Positions 1-5,202 of a DNA stretch of 5,547 nt are shown piece after piece. A model generated the notes under the pieces. It saw nothing but the letters and a program-made list of their open reading frames with translations, was not told where the DNA came from and searched no databases. The translations under genes were made by a program, and so were the position numbers. Origin of the DNA: Treponema sp. (GTDB lineage Bacteria > Spirochaetota > Spirochaetia > Treponematales > Breznakiellaceae). Every line of letters starts with the position of its first letter. The stretch's first letter is position 1. The stretch lies in NCBI GenBank assembly GCA_031279925.1, contig JAITHQ010000184.1:1-5547 (forward strand), in the 5' to 3' direction.

Positions 1-10
1 TTCGTGCGGA

Positions 11-59
11 GGGGTTTAATACCCCGCCCCTTGGGGCGGTTAAAAAGGTATTAAACCCC
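11..59. repeat. Perfect 13-bp inverted repeat with nested hairpin
   Basis: GGGGTTTAATACC (11-23) is the exact reverse complement of GGTATTAAACCCC (47-59). Between the arms lies a second GC hairpin (24-39, CCGCCC against GGGCGG around CTTG). It overlaps the distal end of repeat copy A. Copy B carries only one arm, so the return arm is specific to this site. It could fold as a long stem in RNA from either strand. No clean U-tract follows, so it is not scored as a standard terminator. Confidence 0.7.
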
Positions 60-115
60 GACTGCAATTCCTTATTAAGAACAACCATACCCCGCTGCTT
101 GCGGCGGGGTTGGTT
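29..115 (-). repeat. Dispersed hairpin repeat, copy A
   Basis: Read on the minus strand, this stretch aligns over its whole length, with small indels, to 1799-1885 on the plus strand. Shared blocks include AACCCCGCC at the start, GTTGTTCTTA followed by TAAGG, ATTGCAG, and GGGTTTAATACC. The first part folds into a GC-rich hairpin (plus strand 88-109, ACCCCGC against GCGGGGT-like arms). It begins 9 bases after the stop codon of the leftward membrane-protein gene, the same position and orientation that copy B has relative to its gene. It may act as a 3' end or terminator element, or be a small non-autonomous palindromic repeat. It has no coding potential. Confidence 0.75.
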
Positions 116-123
116 GATTCCGC

Positions 124-675
124 TCACCGTTTGGATTCCCCGGTATTTTTAGTACTAAGTGAAATCAGTAACAACGTCAGCCCGGCCAGCACAACCAGCA
201 GAGGCCACCAGTTCCTGACAAACTGGGCAAGCGAGAAAGAAACCAAGTCCAAAGAAAAGATCATTAGAGCCGAGCCAAGGATAACAAACGCCGCCGAAGG
301 CGCTACATATTTTGCCTTGAATACCCCATAGCGGTGCCAGCCGGCGGGGAACAGGGCCAGGCCGGAAAATATCGAAAGCAGGGGCCAAGCGCGGGAAAAG
401 GCAATGGGAATAATTTGAAGGGCAAAGAGAAAGAGAAAAAAGCCGGCCTGCAGAAACAGGGCCGCGAAAAACAGATATAAAGACCGTTTGTTCAGTTTTA
501 TCGCCGGCACCGCGCAGACAGCGCCAAGTATAATAAACAAAAAGGAAAACAGTATCGAGGCCTGAGAGATTGCCGCAAGTGACCCAATCAGTACAGCAAT
601 GCCAAGGAACATAAGAAGTATTCCGATAATGAAAATAAACCTGGCGCTGCTTTTACGGGCTACAAATAAACGCAT
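124..675 (-). CDS. Six-helix integral membrane protein, LiaI/LiaF-like transmembrane modules
   Basis: The 183-residue product is almost entirely hydrophobic. Likely transmembrane segments lie near residues 13-35, 41-59, 66-88, 97-112, 125-145 and 156-174, with a short basic N-terminus and a polar basic tail. The second and third helix pairs look like an internal duplication: each ends in a helix starting with WPLL (97-100 and 157-160) followed by a G-L-x-L pattern. WPLL-x-x-x-x-G-L-x-L-L is typical of the small membrane regions of LiaI/LiaF-type envelope-stress proteins, which suggests an inner-membrane role. The family link is only at motif level and the function is unknown. The start at 675 has no visible Shine-Dalgarno, and the gap to the divergent gene is 35 bp, so a leaderless transcript or a slightly later start is possible. 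Confidence 0.8.
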   Translation of the reverse strand: MRLFVARKSSARFIFIIGILLMFLGIAVLIGSLAAISQASILFSFLFIILGAVCAVPAIKLNKRSLYLFFAALFLQAGFFLFLFALQIIPIAFSRAWPLLSIFSGLALFPAGWHRYGVFKAKYVAPSAAFVILGSALMIFSLDLVSFSLAQFVRNWWPLLVVLAGLTLLLISLSTKNTGESKR

Positions 676-710
676 ATATGGTAGTATAGTGTAGACACAG
701 GATCAATACA
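676..710. promoter_or_regulatory. Compact divergent promoter region
   Basis: Only 35 bp separate the two divergent start codons, so both promoters must sit here or reach into the genes. On the plus strand TATAGT (685-690) is a fair -10 candidate, with no good -35 at the expected distance. On the minus strand TACACT and TATACC overlap the same bases, which would place transcription starts at or next to the minus-strand ATG. AGGA (699-702), 8 bases before the ATG at 711, is the ribosome-binding site of the rightward gene. Promoter calls are by eye. Confidence 0.4.
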
Positions 711-1790
711 ATGGGAAAACGAAACATGCTCCGTTATTGCATCGCCGCGCTGCTGCTTGCGGCAGCCGCATTAACAACAACAAGCTGCGCGAAAAACCGC
801 GCCAAAGTCAAAATCGATCCATACTACATAACCGGCGGGCGTGAAAACCGGGAAAGCCTGCAGGACCTGTTCGGCCTGCTTGCCCAGGAAAACAGTTCCG
901 CCGAGGACCAGTTTGTTGTAATACGGGAAATTGCCAACAACTTTGCCCGCCTTAAGGAATACGGCAGGCTGATCCATTTCCTCGGCGGATGGACGATTAA
1001 TTACCCCGGCGATCCCTACAACAGCTATTATCTGCTGATGATTGCCTACGCATATATGCAGCAGGGTTCCTATCCTGTGGCGGCGCGGTATTTCGAGATT
1101 ATCATCAAAAACTACGGCGATTTAACAGTCAATGGGGAATCTATCCACCTCGCCTGCCTTAAACAACTTATCGAGCTGTCCGATAATCCCGAACAGCAGG
1201 TTTGGTATTACCAGGAACTGATCTCCCGTTTCAGTGAAAAAATCGATTTGGGGGCCGCATGGTTCATGTTGGCCCAGGCATACGAGCGCGTTGGGGACTG
1301 GAATGGCGCAATCGGGGCATATACCCGTTACCAGCCCTACGCCGGCGCCCTGATACCGGGCTTTCCCAATGCGGATAATCACGCCAAACAACAGGTGGAT
1401 TTCCACAATTCTCCCAAGGACTGGACTTTTGAAAGCCTGCCCGCCCTGCTCGGCGCTGTGCAGGCTGCCCTGGATACAGGTAATCCCTGGCAGCTTCGGC
1501 GCTGTCAGGCCAAGGTAAATTTTTTTGCCCGTTCATGGGAACAGGGAGAAACCGATGATTCGGGTATGGCGGACTTCAACCTGTCCGATTTTATGCGGGG
1601 TAACCGTATCCAGTATGCGGGCAGGCTGGACGCGTCTTCCAACGCCACCGAAGCATTCCTCCGTACCTGGGGCTGGTCCCAGTATATCTCGATCTGGTAT
1701 CTTTATTTCAGGAAGATATACTTTCCCTCCGACCCCGAAATTCATGGGAGATGGGAATGGGCCGGGGTGTATTACGGAGAGAAATTTTAA
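711..1790 (+). CDS. TPR-containing lipoprotein
   Basis: The 359-residue product has a signal peptide: basic MGKR..R, a hydrophobic stretch at residues 9-21, then TTTSC with Cys26 as the likely lipidated residue. The -3 position is Thr, a relaxed lipobox of the sort tolerated in spirochaetes. The mature part is helical. Two stretches fit tetratricopeptide repeats, at about 102-136 (YYLLMIAYAYMQQGSYPVA) and 181-208 (AWFMLAQAYERVGDWNGAI). The C-terminal third is rich in Trp and Tyr and has no recognised domain. TPR lipoproteins usually scaffold protein complexes at a membrane, and the partner here is unknown. The start at 711 has AGGA 8 bases upstream. The ATG at 726 would keep the signal peptide but has a poorer ribosome site. 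Repeat copy B follows the stop by 8 bases. Confidence 0.85.
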   Translation: MGKRNMLRYCIAALLLAAAALTTTSCAKNRAKVKIDPYYITGGRENRESLQDLFGLLAQENSSAEDQFVVIREIANNFARLKEYGRLIHFLGGWTINYPGDPYNSYYLLMIAYAYMQQGSYPVAARYFEIIIKNYGDLTVNGESIHLACLKQLIELSDNPEQQVWYYQELISRFSEKIDLGAAWFMLAQAYERVGDWNGAIGAYTRYQPYAGALIPGFPNADNHAKQQVDFHNSPKDWTFESLPALLGAVQAALDTGNPWQLRRCQAKVNFFARSWEQGETDDSGMADFNLSDFMRGNRIQYAGRLDASSNATEAFLRTWGWSQYISIWYLYFRKIYFPSDPEIHGRWEWAGVYYGEKF

Positions 1791-1798
1791 ACAGGGGG

Positions 1799-1885
1799 AA
1801 CAACAACCCCGCCCTGAAGGGACGGGCTATGTTGTTCTTATAAGGTATTGCAGCCGGGTTTAATACCCTTTATAACGCCCTAAGA
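1799..1885 (+). repeat. Dispersed hairpin repeat, copy B
   Basis: This is the plus-strand partner of the minus-strand repeat at 29-115. It opens with a stem-loop: GAACAACA (1798-1805) pairs with TGTTGTTC (1830-1837), and CCCGCCC pairs with GGG-A-CGGG inside. ATTGCAGCCGGGTTTAATACCC follows in the conserved order. It starts 8 bases after the lipoprotein stop codon, so RNA from that gene would end in or run through this hairpin. Inner hairpin bases differ from copy A while pairing is kept, which suggests that the structure matters. Confidence 0.75.
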
Positions 1886-1905
1886 GCCCGAAAATCGGGA
1901 TTTTT
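1886..1905 (+). terminator. Short intrinsic terminator after the lipoprotein gene
   Basis: CCCGA (1887-1891) and TCGGG (1895-1899) form a 5-bp stem with an AAA loop, followed by ATTTTTG (1900-1906). The stem is short for an efficient rho-independent terminator. It follows the larger hairpin of repeat copy B, and together they could end transcription before the next gene. Confidence 0.45.
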
Positions 1906-1933
1906 GTGGTCTATTGACCGCAAAAAACCACAA
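1904..1933 (+). promoter_or_regulatory. Mutually exclusive stem-loops upstream of the lytic transglycosylase gene
   Basis: TTGTGGT (1904-1910) can pair with ACCACAA (1927-1933). The overlapping GTGGTC (1906-1911) can instead pair with GACCGC (1916-1921) around a TATT loop. AGAGCC (1883-1888) and GGCTCT (1942-1947) could close an outer stem. The segment sits in the leader region of the next gene, so attenuation is conceivable. No known riboswitch class is recognised and the pairing was read by eye. Confidence 0.25.
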
Positions 1934-1952
1934 TTTGAACAGGCTCTAAAGC

Positions 1953-1980
1953 TCCCCGCCGCAAGCCGCGGGTAATAAGG
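1953..1980 (+). repeat. Dispersed hairpin repeat, partial copy C
   Basis: CCCCGCCGCAAG, then a GCGGG arm, then TAATAAGG match the corresponding parts of copy A read on the minus strand. The GGTTGTTCT block is missing. The copy still forms a short GC hairpin (1955-1972). Its TAATAAGGA end overlaps the Shine-Dalgarno of the following gene. Confidence 0.5.
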
Positions 1981-1983
1981 AGA
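1977..1983 (+). promoter_or_regulatory. Shine-Dalgarno of the lytic transglycosylase gene
   Basis: AAGGAGA is a strong match to the anti-Shine-Dalgarno but lies 12 bases from the ATG at 1996, longer than usual. No better-placed start codon follows in frame before the signal peptide, so 1996 remains the best start. The site abuts the GC hairpin of repeat copy C, which could affect ribosome access. Confidence 0.55.
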
Positions 1984-1995
1984 TCGATTCTAACA

Positions 1996-3315
1996 ATGGG
2001 AAGCATAATTCAAACCCGTCTTGTGCCGGTGCTGTTGCTCTGCGCCCTGTCCAGCCTCCGGGCGGAGCCGGACAACGGCCTTCCCCAAACTATAGATCGC
2101 CCCCAGCGAAGCGTCCGCGCCGATATTCAGCTGCCGCCTTCCCATTCCCCTGCCATCTCCCCTTCCCTGCTCCTTACCTCAGACGCACTGGAACAGCCCC
2201 TTACCAGGCGTTATATTATTGAATACTCCAGCCCTAGAGGAATTGCCTGGCTTACCGCAGTCATGCAAAAAGGGAGTTTATACCTGCCTTATATTAAAGA
2301 AGAAATCACCCGGCGGGGACTGCCGCCTGAACTGGCGTACCTGCCGCTAGTCGAATCAAACTACCTGGCTTCGGCACGGAGCAAATCCGGCGCGGCAGGG
2401 TTGTGGCAGTTTATGATGAACAGTATTGGTCCCTATAATATGCAAGTAACCGACATGGTGGACGAGCGCCGCGATTTTCGAAAGTCTACCATCGCCGCCC
2501 TGCGAAAACTGGAAGAGAACTACAATATTCTGGGGAACTGGCCGCTGGCGCTGGCGGCCTACAACGCCGGCCTTGGCGGGGTAAGCCGGGCCGCAAAGCA
2601 GGCCCAAACGCGGGATTATTGGGCGCTTTGCGGGCAGGCGGCGCTACGGCAAGAAACTATACACTATGTGCCCAAGCTGCTGGCGGTTGCGTATATTGTG
2701 TCCCAGCCCCGCAGGTTCGGCCTGGACCTTTGGCCCGAGGCCATTGCATGGACAGCCGTTCCCGCCCCAAAACAGGCGTCCCTGGACCTTATTGCCGCGG
2801 AAACCGGGGCCGACCGGGAACTGCTTGGCCGTCTGAATCCTGAATTGCTTCATGGCGTTACTCCGCCAATTCCCGGCTATGAGATCAAGGTTCCCATAGA
2901 GCTGGCAGCGCCGCTTGCCGGGCTGTTTGACCGGGAAGACTTCCAATTGCTGCGGCTGCATCGATATCAGGTACAATACGGCGACACCCTTTTGGCGCTG
3001 GCCCGGCAGTACGGGGTATCACTTGGCCTTATTGAAGAATACAATCCGGGTATCCTGAACCGTTTCCTCAAAACCGGGGAAACCATCACGATTCCGGCCT
3101 TAATCGAAGCAATACCTATTGCCAAAACTAAAACCGCCGGAAAATACCCTTTTGATGGGACCCATCTGGTCCAATGGGGCGATACGTTTTGGTCTCTGGC
3201 GCTTCGCTATGGCGTCGGTCCCAGAGAACTGGCTTTGGAAAACGGCATGGAACTTAATCAAATCCTTCCTGAAGGAAAAACCCTGAAAGTACCGATAATA
3301 GAAATAATAGAGTGA
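1996..3315 (+). CDS. mltD: MltD-type membrane-bound lytic murein transglycosylase (SLT plus two LysM)
   Basis: The 439-residue product carries a signal peptide (residues 1-23, cleavage likely after SLRA). The SLT catalytic domain spans about 95-200. PLVESNY holds the catalytic glutamate Glu120, SGAAGLWQFM (131-140) is the second SLT motif, and AAYNAG (187-192) the third. YVPKLLAVAYI (224-234) and the LNPELL region are typical of the MltD branch. Two LysM domains close the protein at about 322-368 (YQVQYGDTLLALA) and 390-433 (HLVQWGDTFWSLA). Family members cleave the MurNAc-GlcNAc bond of peptidoglycan, forming 1,6-anhydro ends, and LysM anchors them to the glycan. The protein lacks a convincing lipobox, so it may be periplasmic and not lipid-anchored as in E. 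coli MltD. All catalytic motifs look intact. The next gene starts 60 bases downstream on the same strand. The symbol is a family-level assignment. Confidence 0.93.
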   Translation: MGSIIQTRLVPVLLLCALSSLRAEPDNGLPQTIDRPQRSVRADIQLPPSHSPAISPSLLLTSDALEQPLTRRYIIEYSSPRGIAWLTAVMQKGSLYLPYIKEEITRRGLPPELAYLPLVESNYLASARSKSGAAGLWQFMMNSIGPYNMQVTDMVDERRDFRKSTIAALRKLEENYNILGNWPLALAAYNAGLGGVSRAAKQAQTRDYWALCGQAALRQETIHYVPKLLAVAYIVSQPRRFGLDLWPEAIAWTAVPAPKQASLDLIAAETGADRELLGRLNPELLHGVTPPIPGYEIKVPIELAAPLAGLFDREDFQLLRLHRYQVQYGDTLLALARQYGVSLGLIEEYNPGILNRFLKTGETITIPALIEAIPIAKTKTAGKYPFDGTHLVQWGDTFWSLALRYGVGPRELALENGMELNQILPEGKTLKVPIIEIIE

Positions 3316-3316
3316 G

Positions 3317-3346
3317 CCGGTTTCAAAATTGAAGTTTTAAAACCGG
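3317..3346 (+). other. Intergenic stem-loop between transglycosylase and next gene
   Basis: CCGGTTT-C-AAAA (3317-3328) pairs with TTTT-A-AAACCGG (3335-3346), an 11-pair stem with one C/A mismatch and a TTGAAG loop. It starts 2 bases after the stop codon. No T-tract follows, so it is more likely a partial terminator, a processing site or an mRNA 3'-end stabiliser within an operon than a full terminator. Confidence 0.55.
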
Positions 3347-3375
3347 TTCGAGTGAAAAAGCAGCAAGGAAAGAGA

Positions 3376-4266
3376 ATGAATACCTTATCTGTAAAACGGC
3401 TTGTGCCGCCGGTTTTGCTTTTTGCCGCGGTCTCCGTGTTTGGCCAAGCCAAAACCAGCGTCAATGGAATAGTTGAGTGGAACAAAATGGAAATGCGTGC
3501 GGCGATTTCTCTTGACCTCGCTTCAGCCAATATCAAACTGCCCTCCGGTAGAACCCAGGGGGAAATGCTGATTGCTTCCGAATATTTAAGACTAATCCGG
3601 CCCCATATTCTGAATTTGCAGGTAGATTCCTCGTCAACTGTGGCGGACCTTGTTGAACGGGGGGAATGGAGTCTGCCGGAAGCTGATGCCTTTGCGCTTG
3701 AGGCCCATAGCGTACCCCCGGCGCTTTCGCCGGATTTCAGCCGTCTTTCTGCCGCATATTCCCTGAGCATCGCCGGAATCAGCGCGGCCCTTATCCGCCA
3801 CAGCCGCCCGTCCGATGTCCCCCGGACATTAAGCCCTGTCGCAACGGCGTCTTATACGGGAATTATTATTATCGCATCGGAAAGTTTGCCTGTTCACGGC
3901 AGAAGAGGCGTTGCCCTGACCGCCCCCTGCCTCTTCCCCAAAATCTGGGATGCCGGTATGAACCTTATTTTTGAACGGAACATGCTGGACAGTGCGCGCA
4001 ATTCCATGGTCCATTATGCCCCGGCGCGGAGTATCTTTGCCGCCAGTCCCTCAGGGCTTTCCCCGGAGATCGCCGCACTGGTGGGCGATAAACCGCTACG
4101 AATTTTCGCTCGGGGCGTTTTTGGCATTGCCCCTACCGATCCTATTATCGACCGGGAAGACGCGCTGCTTATCATTGCCAGCGAAGAAAACCGCAGGCTC
4201 CTTCGGGAAGGCCGTTTGGCGATTATTCTTGACGATTCGATGCTAGAGGACAGCCTGGATAATTAA
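3376..4266 (+). CDS. Exported protein with FlgT/LPP20-like C-terminal features
   Basis: Starting at ATG 3376 gives 296 residues. An in-frame GTG at 3352 would add eight residues, but AAGGAA at 3365-3370 sits 5 bases before the ATG, so the ATG is preferred. Residues 1-25 form a signal peptide (basic, hydrophobic, then VFGQA). VNGIVEWNKMEM (29-40) and LDLASANIKLPSGR (47-59) precede a helical middle. YTGIIIIASESLPVHG (160-175), then APCLFPKIWD (183-192), then LRIFARGVFG (241-250) and DREDALLIIASEENRRLL (259-276), follow the order seen in FlgT/LPP20-like periplasmic proteins. In those, TGxxIDARGL, a P.I.D/E segment and a G....D..IS..DA pattern recur. The usual IDARG core is changed to IIASE. A periplasmic or outer-membrane-linked role is inferred; function is unknown. 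Placement after a murein hydrolase fits an envelope role. Confidence 0.8.
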   Translation: MNTLSVKRLVPPVLLFAAVSVFGQAKTSVNGIVEWNKMEMRAAISLDLASANIKLPSGRTQGEMLIASEYLRLIRPHILNLQVDSSSTVADLVERGEWSLPEADAFALEAHSVPPALSPDFSRLSAAYSLSIAGISAALIRHSRPSDVPRTLSPVATASYTGIIIIASESLPVHGRRGVALTAPCLFPKIWDAGMNLIFERNMLDSARNSMVHYAPARSIFAASPSGLSPEIAALVGDKPLRIFARGVFGIAPTDPIIDREDALLIIASEENRRLLREGRLAIILDDSMLEDSLDN

Positions 4267-4280
4267 CCGTCTTCAAATAC

Positions 4281-4317
4281 AAAAACGTCCAGCGCTCGCT
4301 CATCACGGCGCTGGACG
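4281..4317 (-). terminator. Intrinsic terminator for leftward transcription
   Basis: CGTCCAGCGC (4286-4295) and GCGCTGGACG (4308-4317) form a perfect 10-bp stem with a 12-base loop. On the minus strand the stem is followed by TTTTTGTATTTG (complement of 4274-4285), a good U-tract. It lies about 100 bases beyond the stop of the minus-strand gene at 4415. On the plus strand there is no T-tract, so it may only partly stop transcription from the left. Confidence 0.75.
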
Positions 4318-4414
4318 AGCGTACCGGAGGAAGGAGTAACCCCGGACGCCAACCATAGGAGGAACCAAAATCGCATTGGTTTGCTACCAATACAACCATC
4401 TCTACGATTAAAAG

Positions 4415-4807
4415 TTACAGCACCGGATCGGCAGTCATGCCGCAGCCTGGAACGGCTGCCGGTGACGGCGCGTCCATTTCTGCTTTCCATTGGGCAATAA
4501 AATGCTCATAAGCGGCAATGGTAGCTGCCATTACTGTGTCCTGCACGTCGCCCCTGCCGCCCCAATCGGCCCCATCCATAATATATAGATGTTTAAGAAT
4601 TCCCTCGATATCTTCGACTGTACAGCCCGGCTGGGCGGCCCTGCGGCGTTCAAGACCCCGCAGCTCCTCATCAAAGGTATCCGCATATTTGGTTTCCCGC
4701 CATTGTTCTGAAACACTCACCGCACAGCTCCAATATTGGTGAACAGCATACTTTGTATTGTTACCCCTAACCACTGTAGGCATTAGGGCATAAAAAGGGC
4801 CTCTCAT
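4415..4807 (-). CDS. Hypothetical protein, 130 residues
   Basis: I do not recognise this gene. The 130-residue product looks like a soluble protein and not a shadow frame. Its composition is balanced, and a charged helical middle (residues 34-58) holds EQWRETKYADTFDEELRGLERRR. A second helical stretch follows at 63-111, with DVQDTVMAATIAAYEHFIAQW at its centre (written here only to show the amphipathic pattern around Asp87 to Trp107). The last 18 residues are low-complexity and Pro/Ala/Gly-rich. There is no signal peptide or membrane segment. AAGG and GGTGGA lie 5-16 bases before the ATG and serve as a modest ribosome site. The Met at residue 9 is a possible later start. A strong leftward terminator downstream supports real transcription. 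Facing left beside a mobile-element remnant, it may be accessory DNA. Confidence 0.6.
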   Translation of the reverse strand: MRGPFYALMPTVVRGNNTKYAVHQYWSCAVSVSEQWRETKYADTFDEELRGLERRRAAQPGCTVEDIEGILKHLYIMDGADWGGRGDVQDTVMAATIAAYEHFIAQWKAEMDAPSPAAVPGCGMTADPVL

Positions 4808-4988
4808 TCCACCAACCTTGCCGCAAGTAAACGAGGCATTTATTTTGGTAGGTATAAGGATTCTGGCTGCACTTTACATACAATCAATGCCTATACCAGT
4901 AGCATATCAGCAGGGAAATACCTGCGCAAGAGGGCGCTTATGTCTGTCAGGGTAACCGCATGAAAAAAGGCTCAGGGTAAAGGGATGA
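4808..4988. other. Gap with no supportable gene
   Basis: Upstream of the leftward hypothetical gene I see no convincing reading frame on either strand. A small inverted repeat GCAGG/CCTGC lies at 4910-4925. Frames across 4910-4980 run into stops and show no clear transposase match. This stretch may hold the eroded N-terminal part of the IS5-type transposase and the promoter of the leftward gene, but neither can be shown by eye. Confidence 0.35.
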
Positions 4989-5176
4989 GAAGAAAACAAA
5001 ACAATAAAAGAGGGAAAGATATGAGAAAGCGCAAAAAGACATGGACGCGAGGTGGGTTGTTAAGAACAGCGAACGGCAGTACGGGTTACAAGGACCATAT
5101 CAACATGGACAATAAATCAAAAATAATTACGAAGTATGTGGCGGCTGACGCGGCGGTACATGACAGTCAACAGGTA
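4989..5176 (+). pseudogene. IS5-family transposase remnant, frameshifted and truncated
   Basis: Three consecutive reading frames carry pieces of one IS5-type DDE transposase. EENKTIKEGKI (4989-5021) is in the first, and AQKDMDARWVVKNSERQYG (5029-5085) in the second. YKDHINMDNKSKIITKY, then VAADAAVHDSQQV (5087-5176), is in the third. Together they give the family order REEN-IK.GKIP, QKD.DARW..KN, YGYK.H...D...K.I..Y.VTDA.VHDSQ. The second switch needs one extra G in GGG at 5083-5085. The first comes with loss of roughly ten residues after GKI. A TGA at 4986 and a TAA at 5005 (in the second frame) lie in the interrupted region. The N-terminus and the rest of the catalytic domain are absent here. 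Homology ends right after VHDSQ, where the structured element to the right begins. Confidence 0.8.
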
Positions 5177-5202
5177 AAAAAAAGACAAAATAATTATTTA
5201 AG

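Noticed and set aside
1525..1863. A 112-residue plus-strand ORF overlapping the lipoprotein end
   Set aside because: Alternative frame inside a well-supported gene, Pro/Arg/Ser-rich, running into the repeat; no ribosome site.
1935..1978. TTGAAC with TAATAA as a promoter for the transglycosylase gene
   Set aside because: The two boxes are 32 bases apart, far from the usual 16-18.
3352..3375. GTG at 3352 as start of the FlgT/LPP20-like gene
   Set aside because: The ATG at 3376 has a well-placed AAGGAA and begins a normal signal peptide; no ribosome site precedes the GTG.
3258..3770. A 170-residue minus-strand ORF opposite the start of the exported protein
   Set aside because: Antisense shadow of a gene with signal peptide and ribosome site; Ser/Arg/Ala-rich composition and no ribosome site.
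4263..4490. A 75-residue minus-strand ORF overlapping the end of the 130-residue gene
   Set aside because: It reads through the terminator hairpin, overlaps the better gene, and has an Arg/Ser-rich composition typical of a shadow frame.
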